Assembly (NCBI GenBank): GCA_038025085.1
Contig: CM076143.1
Span: 39,787,001 to 39,851,000 of the forward strand
DNA length: 64,000 bases
Direction of reading: 5' to 3'
DNA from: Tetragonia tetragonoides
Lineage: Eukaryota > Streptophyta > Magnoliopsida > Caryophyllales > Aizoaceae
Positions 10,377-20,188 of this stretch are shown piece after piece. Below the pieces are notes generated by a model, which ran no database searches, was not told where the DNA came from, and saw only the letters and a list, made by a program, of their open reading frames with translations. Positions within the stretch are counted from its first letter, which is position 1, and every line of letters begins with the position of its first letter. Made by a program: the position numbers and the translations under genes.

Positions 10377-11927
10377 AGGTATGTTTGGTTGGGGGTAATC
10401 TGAAAAGGAAAAGGGATTTAAAAAATCTCATTACCTTTGTCACTATTTGGATCAAAAAAGGCGCGAAGTACATTCCCTGATTTTCAGAATTCATTTACCC
10501 GTTTTACGGCATTATGATTACCCAGCCCACTCCTGGGATTTGGATTACCCCCAAGTAGACCTGTCAATTCCCGACCTGACTCGAAAACTCGACCCGACCC
10601 ATTTTTCAGGGTCCTGACACTGATTTTCTGATCCGGAACCTGATTTGACCCGAACCCGATTAACCCGGTGTTTTTTGGGTCAAACCAGATCCGTTAGTGG
10701 GTCAACCCATTTGACCCGAAAAATAGAACAATTTAAAATTATAAACAAAAAGTTCGACTAAAATATCCTCAAAAACAAATAAAACAATTTTTTTTTCTTT
10801 CATTAACTTTTTCTATTCCTATTTGTTCTCTCAAAATAAAAAATTTTGATTTTAACTACGCTAAAATGGACGGAAATATAAAGCACAACTCATCGAATAA
10901 TTAAAAAAAAGAATAAAGAATATCATATAGTCGTATACACATACCAAAACGTGTAAAAATACACGTACGTAGTTAATACAAGTTATAAGTTAGAGTATAA
11001 ATTGGCAAATACACCATTTGAAAGCATAAATTGGCTATATAATTTAAAGAAGAAAAAAAAATTATTGGGTCACTCGACCCGAACTCGACAACACTGGGTC
11101 AGGATCGAGCATTTCTCAACCCAAATCCGAAATGGCCCGACCCGCTGTGACCCTAACCCGACACGACCCGAACCCGACCCGCCCGACCCAATTGACAGGT
11201 CTACCCCCAAGGCCCCAATGCTTTACTCCATCTGCTGTTACGCCATCTGTCATTTCGATTGCCCCTTCTGTCGCTGCTCCCAATGCTTGCCCCAACAATA
11301 ACACTTCACCCATTCAAAAAAAAAAAAAAAAACAATAACTTCACACTTTTCCTCTCCTTCTACACTTCTTTTTTTTTTTGTAGTTTTTTTGTAGTTTTGT
11401 TTTATTCATTTTCAGAAGATTGATTTGACTAAAAATTTGGTTTTACGTGTACCATTTCTTACTGAATGCTACCTTGTCTTTACTTTTTTTTATGCATGGT
11501 TGACTAGCTTGGAGTTTTGGTTGACTAAACTTTTCAAATATAGATTTTTTTTTTTTTGAGGAGATGAGATTGCAAAACAAAAATGCCAAAAAAATGTTAA
11601 GAAAAAAAAAAAAAAACCGTAATATTGTTTCTAATAATAGCTTTGACATAAAAGATACTCCGTATATGTTTTATTTTTGGGTATATACATAACGCCTTTC
11701 ACTAAGAGTAAAAATAATTATATTGCAAAAGAAAAAACTAGTTTCTAAAAAAAAAGAGGTTGATTCCTATCAACGAACCAAACAACAACAAAGGGAATGA
11801 AAAAGAATTATTATTCCCTTCCTAGAGTGAACCAAACAAAAAGGGTAATTTGTTCAATTCCTTTCATTTTCCCTTATTTTCCTTTATTGATTATTTTCCC
11901 TTTCCTAACAATAAACCAAACGCCCCC
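10377..11927. mobile_element. Harbinger/Tourist-like non-autonomous element carrying a nested hAT-like element
   Basis: Imperfect terminal inverted repeats are present. AGGTATGTTTGGTT at the left corresponds to the complement of AACCAAACGCCCCC at the right. They are flanked by TAA (10374-10376 and 11928-11930), a 3-bp TSD typical of PIF/Harbinger. No transposase was seen. The length outside the nested insert is about 0.9 kb. Confidence 0.6.
10556..11203. mobile_element. hAT-like non-autonomous element with 8-bp TSD
   Basis: The terminal inverted repeat TAGACCTGTCAATT at the left is answered by AATTGACAGGTCTA at the right. Both are flanked by the 8-bp duplication CCCCCAAG (10548-10555 and 11204-11211). 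The length is 648 bp. Subterminal regions are full of GACCCGA-type repeats on both sides, common for hAT transposase binding arrays. There is no transposase ORF. Confidence 0.88.
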
Positions 11928-11930
11928 TAA

Positions 11931-12905
11931 AGATATGTTCTTAAGGATTGAATTAAATTAAATTTGACCACTGAACTAAAATGAACATCATTGCACTGAA
12001 CTAAATATCACTAAACAAATTGAACACAAACACCGCTCGATATGTGACACAAAATGTATGTTTATGAACTGAAAATCAATAAGCTGAACTGAAAATCATT
12101 GTACTAATGAAATAATCTGACCGAATAAGTTCTAAAGAACAATTACTTTACCGTCCCGCACAGCGTGCCACCATATCTGCTATCCACATGTCCAGTTAAT
12201 TGGCTCATAGAATCCCATTTCTCCACCATAAAAAATAAGCACATTTAGCTCATGGAAATTGGTATTTTAAACTCCTGTCGTTTTACAATGGCATCTTCGT
12301 CAATCTGAGTCTCAAACACTTCTCTATTTATATCACTATAAACACAAATTTCGTATCTGAAAATAAATTATAGAGACAAACTCTATGAACAAATATGTTA
12401 ATTTTATTGATATTGAAAATGAGTTACAATCTCTAATTTGGTCCCCTGATTCGATCTCCACTTGACTTTGATTTGATTGGCTGAACTCGGGCCGAACTTG
12501 ATGGCTTGATCGTGCTCAGATGTTTGATTTGACTTATTGGACGAGGTCGGAGTTGACTTGATCTCATCCAAAAGCTTGATTTGATTTGTTGAACGTAGGC
12601 CGGATTTGAGGCTTGATCACGTTCAATGATTGATCTTCAAAGTTTAGAAGCTTTATTCTCCTTGAAAGGAATGGATTTGATCTTCAAAGCTTAGAGGCTT
12701 CAATCTCCTTTGAAGGAATGGATTTAGGCTTCAATCACCATGGATTTTAGGCTTCAATCTCCATGGATGAATGATGGAGCGTCTGGATCGATATTCAGGT
12801 CTCCAGAATTCTCCTTCAATGCAAGCCGACTGTGAGTCTGACTGAAGACCATTAAAAGAGCCTAAGGTGGTCATTTTATAGAGAGAGCTCTTCCCATAGG
12901 GTTTT
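11931..12905. other. Non-coding repeat-like stretch upstream of the LINE
   Basis: No gene was seen. Around 12640-12790 there are several near-repeats of GGCTTCAATCTCC. The block continues beyond the LINE at 20162-20188 and after the solo LTR at 22815. The inverted end TGTCTACA near 23015-23022 hints that it may be an old minus-strand LTR, but I could not fix its other end. Confidence 0.35.
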
Positions 12906-12920
12906 AAGTTGGACTTAATA
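12906..12920. repeat. Left target site duplication of LINE A
   Basis: The 15-mer AAGTTGGACTTAATA is repeated exactly at 20147-20161, directly after the LINE poly(A). Confidence 0.95.
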
Positions 12921-13221
12921 AAAAGTGGGACTTTCTCTCAATAGAACTTTTCCTCTCTGTAGGTTTTCTCTCCCATGTGGAGTATGGACATTTGCCAAGC
13001 TTCCAACAATGGCATTAATGCTAGCAACATGCAGATAACTATCCCCTTCCACACTAAATTCCACCCCACAATTATTCCTTCACTCCACTGACAATTTAAA
13101 CCTGAAATAAATCCGCAAATAATAAATTCTAGCCCACCCCGTTTTTAACCAGAAATCCCCTTTCTCTCTCACCCTTAAAAAAAAAATCATCTTTAACCCC
13201 TCTCTCTCAACCTTTGCTCTA

Positions 13222-15013
13222 ATGGCGGCAACTGAACCTAAGGCAGGACTCGCGGCGGCAAAAAATCGCTTCAAAGATGTGAAATTAGCCTCAAATTTAT
13301 CACTGGAGGAGAAGGTAACAGATTTATGCTAAATTGGTAGAATTTACTCTGATAAACCAATTAAAATGCCATTAGCCAAATCAATTTTGGAAAAAATGTG
13401 GAGTACACAGGGCAAGCCTGAAATCTCAATTATGAATAGCTTTGATTTTCTTATCACTTTCAAGTCAAAACGAGAGAGAGATAGACTGATTGACAAAGGC
13501 ACTTGGCATGTTTTGGGTAGAAACATAATTCTAAAAAGATGGAAAAATAACCAAAACCCTGAAGATTTAAATTTCCATCTACTTCCAATCTGGGTTCAAT
13601 TTCATGGCCTTCATAGATCCCAATTCACAGAGAGTAATGGCCTGGAAATTGCGGAACTAATTGGTAGAGTTTTGGGCATTGATATGGTGACGGAGCAAAG
13701 ATTACTAGCCAGAAGGTAATTAAGAGCAAAGGTGGTAATTGACCTAAGAGAACCTCTTCAGAGAGGCTTTATGAGGGATGAGGATATTCAAAACCCCAGT
13801 TGGGTCATGTTTAAATATGAACGCATTGGGATTTCTGCTACAATTGTGGCTGTGTGGGTCATGACCAAAGGGAATGCAACAAAGAAAGCCTCACTGATTA
13901 TCAATTACTAGATGTGGGATATGGGGCTGCCATGAAAGCTACAGACTTGGCTGACTGGAATCTAGCTATGAAACCGTATGAGCCAAACACGGAACATGAT
14001 TGTGAAGAGCTAACTCAGGCAGAGATCAACCAAATTCAAAGAAGAGCTGAGTCACAGCGGAAAAAAATCAAAAAAGCAAAAGTTGATCAATTGGCGATGG
14101 TGGCGCGTACAGCGCGTGAACCACCAAGTGAGTCGTTCACCTTTGACTTAGGTGCCTCCAAAGTCTACTATGATGCGGAAAAAAGGGAAGTTACAAAGGC
14201 GATCTTGACAACTGGTCAAATTCAGAAGATGTCATGGGCAAAGGCATGCTTCCTCGAGCCAAACACCACGCTAAGTTCACTTCATCATGATGACCAGGTA
14301 TGTCTTGTGAGCCTCAGCTGTCTAGTGAGATGGACCCACCTGGTTTTATTACTCATATCCCTGATAATAATGATCCGTTGGATAATAAATCTGAGCATAT
14401 TGATCTGGATAATGGTGTAGTCTTAGACCTTATAATGTTGCATGATAATGATTGTGTAAGCCCAAATGATAGTCTTGATAGTGCGCAGTCCACTTATCGT
14501 CCACTTGAGCCCAAAATCAGTCAATATACTGTTATTGAACCAGATGATCCCTCCAGCCCATACAAAGGCACCAATCTCACCCCATCAACCCCTAACTCAC
14601 CTGAGCCCACAAAGAAAATTGCGAGCCAAAAAACGCCTAACTCACAAATCCAAACCACACCAACCCTTTCAACCCCACAAACCACACCAATCCATATAAC
14701 TCCACAACCTACTCCCACAAGGCTTAGCAACTTCCTTGGTCGACTCTCATTGAAAAGAAAACCAGTGGCGATTATTGAGGGAAATGTTGACAAACTGAAT
14801 TTGGAAGCAAGCACCAAAAAACGCAAAGCCACAAAAAACCCGAATACCAGTGACAAAGGGAAGAGACCTATAAATGAGAAACCCAAAACCCGAGCACAAA
14901 GCATGAAGGTTCTCCAATTGGGGAATAGGAGCCAGGAGAGAAAAAGGGAGGATTTAAATCTGCATTTTGATCAAGGAGCCATGGCAGACTTGTTGCGTCA
15001 GTTTGATGAGTAG
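13222..15013 (+). pseudogene. LINE A ORF1 (DUF4283-like, zinc knuckle), frameshifted
   Basis: The start MAATEPKAGLAAAKNRF at 13222 stops at about 13333. The frame resumes from 13366 with the DUF4283-like region (FLITFKSKRERDRLIDKGTWHVLGRNIILKRW, then LPIWVQFHGL). A CCHC zinc knuckle, CYNCGCVGHDQREC, lies at about 13837-13878. The remainder (13854-14420 and 14300-15013, in two frames) is Pro/Thr/Ser-rich with basic KKRKATKNP-type segments. ORF1 proteins of plant L1 elements bind the element RNA. At least three breaks are visible. Confidence 0.8.
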
Positions 15014-15057
15014 GTGCGAAATTCGAATGGGGCGGGGGCCCAACCCCCTCTAGATCA

Positions 15058-15849
15058 ATGAGGACAATTTTCTGGAATTGTCGGGGGTTGGGCCACCCCG
15101 AGACAATGCTCCACCTCAGGGCCCTCATCCGGAAACAAAACCCGGACTTTTTGTTCCTTGCTGAGACGATGATTTCAGAGGAGAGGAGTTTAGATGTGCT
15201 TCGTCCCCTTAATTTTGAGACTGCTATTGCTACGTCCTCAGCGGGATTATCTGGTAGCACTGATTTTTTGTGCAGAAGAGGGGTTGATCTTGAAATCCTT
15301 TTCAAGAGCGACCAACTGGTTATTGTGAAACTGAACTGTCACAACGAACATCTGCAATGGTTATGTTCTTTTGTCTACCGAGCCTCGAATCACCATGATA
15401 TCAATGCCTTTTGGGAAGCTATTGAGACAGATGCTGCTGCTTTCCCCACTCCTCACTGTTTTATTGGGGACTTCAACTGCATACTCAATCAGAGGGAAAA
15501 GTGGGGGGGAATCCCTTTTGCCTCGTCTTCGAAGAATAATGGACTCCAGCAATTCATTGATAAATGTGGCCTTATTGATGTGGGTTTTGTTGGGAGTCCA
15601 TTCACTTGGAGAAGAAAACATGATGGTGTTGTTGTTCTCAAAGAGAGACTGGACCGCGCTCTCTGTAACACTAAATGGAGGGCCCTCTTCCCTCGTGCTA
15701 CTGCTAGAGCACTTGCTTCTTTCAAATCTGACCATACCTCCCTTATTCTCGACACTCACGGAGAGACTTCCCAAGGACCTTCATCCTTCAAATTTGAGGC
15801 CATGTGGGTGAGAGACCCCACAAGTCATACGGTTGTCAAGAAAGCTTAG
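15058..15849 (+). pseudogene. LINE A ORF2, AP-like endonuclease domain
   Basis: The frame starts MRTIFWNCRGLGHPETMLHL, the classic start of plant L1 ORF2. Catalytic motifs of the exonuclease-endonuclease-phosphatase fold are present: LAETMI (Glu), FIGDFNCIL (Asp, Asn) and FKSDHTSLIL (Asp-His). The frame ends at a premature TAG near 15847, which separates it from the RT. This domain nicks the target DNA to start target-primed reverse transcription. Confidence 0.85.
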
Positions 15850-16077
15850 GACACCACTTTTAGAGGCTCTAAGGGCTATATACTGAAGCAAAAAATCAAG
15901 CGCACTAAATCTAATCTGCGTGAGTGGAACAGAAATCATTTTGGGAATGTTCAATCACAGATTAAAGATGTTAGTAGGCAAATTGATGAAGCCCAAAACT
16001 CAAATAGGCTCACTGACCCTATCATTGAAGCAGACCTTTATGCAAGGTTACTAGAACTTTATCACCATGAGGCAACA

Positions 16078-17318
16078 ATGGCTAGGCAGAAATCAAGAGT
16101 TCAATTCCTAAAAGAGGGGGATTTAAACACTAAATTCTTTCATCTCTCAACTGTTATAAGGAGAAGACGCAATGCTATTGAAGCGATCAATCTTGGGGAT
16201 GGGATTTGGACTCAGGATCCATCTGAAATCAACAAAGCTTTTTGCAGATTACTATTCTGAATTATTCACTTCAGCTGGCACGAACCATCCTGATAACCTC
16301 GACAATCTTTTTGTGCCCAGTGTTACTGATGAATAGAACCACAACCTCTGCGAAACACCCTCCCATGATGAAATCAGATTAGTGGTTTCTCTATGCATCC
16401 TACCAAAGCACCAAGGCCAGATGGCTTTCCCGCTCTCTTTTTTCAAGAGTATTGGCCTATTGTTCAGACTGATGTTATTGGTATGGTGTAAGATTTCTTC
16501 TCTACAGGTTTCATGCCAAGGGCCCAGAATCACACAAATCTTGCTCTCATCCCCAAGACCTCTCGAGCCTCAACTACGAAAGACTTTAGGCCCATTGCAC
16601 TGTGCAATGTTGTCTATAAGATACTTTCCAAGTTAATTGCAAGCAGACTCGAGCTTATACTTGACAAGCTAATCAGCCCATATCAGGCAGCCTTCGTCCC
16701 AGATCGTATCATCACCGACAACACCATCCTTACCAGTGAAATCATCCATACAATGAAAAAGAAACGACGTAAGGGAGGGCTTATGGCTTTAAAAGTGGAT
16801 ATGGCAAAAGCGTTTGATAAAATTGAATGGAGCTTTCTTCTTTGTGTGCTCAAAAATATGGGATTCAACTCTCACTTCATTGCTCTTATCAAAGAATGCA
16901 TCAGTACATCATCACTCTCCTTCCTTATAAATGGTAGTCCTCAAGGTCTCATTTATCCACAACGGGGCATTCGCCAAGGTGATCCCTTATCTCCCTTCCT
17001 TTTTGTCATTGGAATGGAAGCTTTCTCGCGGCTTATGCACAAAGCCCAAATGGAAAATAAAATCCAAGGGGTGGCTATTGATAAGAATTGTGAAGCAATT
17101 AACAACCTCCTATTCGCTGATGACCTTGTTATTTTTGCCCGAGCAACTGAAGACAATGCAACTGCCATCAATGAGGTCCTTGACAAGATGAAAAGTTGGA
17201 GCGGTTTAGCACCTAATAAAGCAAAATCCGGGGTTTCCTTTAGCCCCAATACCAGCCATGAGATAAAAGGAAGATTGAAACACATCCTAAATCTCTCTGC
17301 CATGGACAAGGAAGCTAT
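16078..17318 (+). pseudogene. LINE A ORF2, reverse transcriptase domain (5' part)
   Basis: The piece at 16078-16260 (KSRVQFLKEGDLNTKFFH) is the usual linker between endonuclease and RT. RT proper reads from about 16513: LALIPKTSRASTTKDFRPIA, YQAAFVPDRIITDN, LMALKVDMAKAFDKIEW, GIRQGDPLSPFLF and the catalytic box FADDLVIFA with FADD at 17113-17124. Frameshifts lie near 16260-16513. The frame is cut at codon AI of MDKEAI by the LTR insertion at 17319. Confidence 0.87.
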
Positions 17319-17863
17319 TGTAGACACCAAAAATTGTGTCTATAATAAGTCTCCGTAAAAACCCAATGATGAAAAGATTGGATTTTGCTCGAACTTGGGT
17401 TGCGAGAATAATTGCTCTGATGATTAGCCCAGTTCATTTGAATTAACTAGTGGAAGCCTTTTGCACAGGTGATCCAAACCAGTTGGACTCAATTCAATTG
17501 GAGTCCAAAGCTGAGAGATAGGCCTCTTTGAACCTAAGGGCCCAAAAGGGAACCCAAACCCATGAGTCAACCCTTGGTCAAACAAGGAAACTCAGTCAAT
17601 TCCACGTGGACTCCCTCGGAAAAGCCTCCCCCGCTTGGAAAAACAGTCAGGCGCCTATACAGGCACGCCGCTCCAGGTCCAAGCGGCCACGCTTGTCCTG
17701 CCAGCTCAGCCGCTTGGCCTAGCTGAATGGCCGCCTGGACCTTTTCTCGCAAACGGTGAATTCGAGTCCCATCTCGATTTCCGTGCCAAACCTTGGCAGC
17801 TCCCCCTTTTCTATATAAACAAACCTTAGGGTTCAGTTGAAGAGGTTGGTCTTTAGGTTGGCA

Positions 17864-17950
<87 letters not shown>

Positions 17951-18824
17951 TAAACCATAAATTCTGATTCTACTCCTTCTTTAGGTTAGCCCTAGCACCA
18001 CAAAATAAACCTTCATACTTCATCAAGAGCATGAATTCAAGCATTATAACCCAATAAGTTTATTGTGAGCATCCAGGTAATCCAACTTGAGGGTTTTCAA
18101 TAAATTTTTATATTTCTTGTTATTATTAACGATTTTGGTTTATGTGATATGTACATGCATGGCGCATTTTGAGCAAAAGGGCTTGTATTAAGCCTAATAA
18201 ATGGATGAGTGAATGTTTTAATTTTGTTATTTATTGCTTCTTATGATTAAATTGTGCTTTGTTTGTGGATTGGTGGATGAATTATTAGTTTTGTCTTCTA
18301 ACTTGCAGGTTTTAGCATATTTATCGTTTTTAGTAATAAAAGCATGTAATTTGATAAATTGTTAAAAGTGGTCACAATAATAATGTTTGTTGAACCCATT
18401 AGTTAAAACTAGGAATTTGGACAAATTGAACCTTGTTTGGAACCGTAGCATTAATAATTATATTGAATCGATTAGTAAAGGCCGTTGTTGTCAACGGGCG
18501 AGTTGTGTGCCTAACACCTTCCTAGCTCGTACTCACGCCCCCGAACTCATTTATGAAGTCAATTTCTCCAATAGGGATTGGGGTGCATAGGAATTGAGTT
18601 GACGTCTTTCTAGACTATTGACTTGATTCCAAGGTTTCCAAATTACCTTAAATTTGGTGGCGACTTCCGACAATCTTAATCATGTCCTTATGGCAAAAGA
18701 AAAATCTTCATGTGCATTCACACTCAAAGGTTCACGAAAACCCGAATGACCGCGCTCTTCCAGGCTGCCCGGAAACCCGAAGGAAGAGGAGGCGAAAAGA
18801 GGAGAGAAAATCTGGTAGCCTACA
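17319..18824 (+). mobile_element. Solo LTR or internally deleted Gypsy (Tat-like) element inside LINE A
   Basis: The 1506-bp insert has TGTAG...CTACA ends and a near TSD (GCTAT at 17314-17318, ACTAT at 18825-18829). Features point to a Tat/Ogre-type LTR: a start TGTAGACACC, a TATA-like CTATATAAAC near 17812, a TC microsatellite, and GCCTAACACCTTCC followed by TTGGTGGCGACTTCC near 18655. The last resembles the tRNA-Arg-type primer site region of Tat elements. That internal match suggests this may be an LTR plus some internal sequence rather than a clean solo LTR. Removing it joins GAAGCTAT to CTACCTCGGG and restores the LINE reading frame. Confidence 0.75.
17866..17946. repeat. (TC)n microsatellite in the LTR
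   Basis: About 40 uninterrupted TC units lie just downstream of the presumed LTR TATA box. Confidence 0.97.
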
Positions 18825-20131
18825 ACTATCTACCTCGGGCTACCCTTCTTTCGAAACAATACGAGAAAGCACAGATTAAGCTACCTCGTTGGCAGACTGA
18901 AAGACAAATTAAAAGCGTGGAAGGCTAAAACCCTTTCATTCGCTGGCCGCTCAACCATGATTCAAGCAGTAGCAACTGCTATCCCTAGCTACGCCATGGC
19001 TAGTAATGCACTGGGAGCTTAACTTTGCAAAGATATGGATGGTTTGATCCGAGATTTCTGGTGGGGAAAATCAGAGGAGAAAAAGGGAATCTATCTCAAG
19101 TCCTGCAATACAATTTGTATGCCAAGAAATGTAGGTGGCCTTGGGTTTCGCAAGATGAAAAACATCAATAAAGCTCTTCATTCGAAGCTTGCTTGGTTGT
19201 TATCCAGCAATGATAGCAGACAATGGGTCCAACAATTCACTCAAAAGTATTGCAAAAGGCATGACTTTCGTCATGTTGAACCCCTCCCCACTGATTCCCA
19301 GCTTTGGAAAGATATTCTCAGCGATAGAGACATTATAAAACAAGGAGTTTGCTTCCTTGTGGGTGATGGGTGCTCAATCAATGTATGGACGGACCCCTGG
19401 ATTCCGGGCATTGAGGGCTTTATACCAGCTGCAAAAGAAAATGTTGATATTGTGGTTTTCTTGGTTAGTGACTGCATTACAGATAACAGATGGAACCTCG
19501 AGCTTATTGAGAGTCAGTTTGACGACCAAACTGCCCAAGCTATTCGACAAATTTCCCTCCCAAGTATCCCTGGTCCAGATTCCTTTACTTGGCTCAAGGA
19601 AAGATTGGGAAACTTCTCGGTCAAAAGCGCATACAAGGTTATTACTGAACATAACCTCACTTCACATAATGGCCTTGATTCATCCTTTTGGAAACAACTT
19701 TGGAAGCTTGAGATGCCACACAGAGTACGCATTTTCTTATGGAGGGTGGCGTGGAGAGCAATACGTACCAAGGCCAACCTCAAGGTGAGAATCTCCACTA
19801 TTGATGAGAATGAAGAACATATTCTGTTTAATTTCCCTCTTGCCCGCTCCCTCTGGCTTCTTCTCACTGGTTTTCGAAGTGATATGTTTCCTGCCTGGTC
19901 AATCTCAGAATGGTTCAAGGGTATTTTCATGCCTAACTCACAGTTACGCAACACGATGGATCAAGCCGATGGGGCTATTTTTGCCCTCAAGGCCGCTCTC
20001 CTAATTGACTTGGTCGGCCTCCTCTCATTTTGTTGGGACTCTAAGTCCGGAGGAGTTTCCACCCTCTTGTGGCCTATAGGTTGTATGTTTGTTTTGATTG
20101 CTATTAATACAATCACACAACCTTTGACAAG
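18825..20131 (+). pseudogene. LINE A ORF2, RT tail and RT zinc-binding region
   Basis: After the LTR the frame reads IYLGLPFF, then LKDKLKAWKAKTLSFAGRST and ATAIPSYAMASNALG, the standard RT thumb of plant LINEs. It breaks at a TAA at 19020. From 19035 it continues as MDGLIRDFWWGKSEEKKGIY, MPRNVGGLGFRKM and WKLEMPHRVRIFLWRVAWRAI. In the zf-RVT motif the usual first CxxC is missing: RISTIDENEEHILFNFPLARSLW has lost that segment by deletion. The element ends in poly(A) at 20132. Confidence 0.85.
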
Positions 20132-20161
20132 AAAAAAAAAAAAAAAAAGTTGGACTTAATA
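20132..20161 (+). repeat. LINE A poly(A) tail and right target site duplication
   Basis: Sixteen to seventeen A are followed by AAGTTGGACTTAATA at 20147-20161, identical to 12906-12920. Confidence 0.95.
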
Positions 20162-20188
20162 GTCACGGGCCTTGTTTTAACTTGGTAG

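Larger units (their letters stand above)
12921..20146 (+). mobile_element. LINE A: full-length L1-type retrotransposon, decayed, with an LTR insertion
   Basis: The element is bounded by a perfect 15-bp TSD and ends in about 17 A. In order it holds a 5' UTR, ORF1 (DUF4283-like region and CCHC knuckle), ORF2 endonuclease, reverse transcriptase, a 1.5-kb Gypsy-type LTR insertion, the rest of the RT and a degenerate RT zinc-binding region. Without the LTR it is about 5.7 kb, full length for a plant L1. Several frameshifts and stops make it inactive. Confidence 0.92.

Noticed and set aside
11931..12130. Possible MITE with TGTTCTTAAGGA / TCTAAAGAACA ends
   Set aside because: Inverted similarity is short and no TSD could be matched.
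14521..14904. Minus-strand 127-codon frame
   Set aside because: Antisense shadow of the Pro/Thr-rich ORF1 tail of LINE A.
15361..15774. Minus-strand frames across LINE A endonuclease
   Set aside because: Shadows of the plus-strand endonuclease, which has its catalytic motifs.
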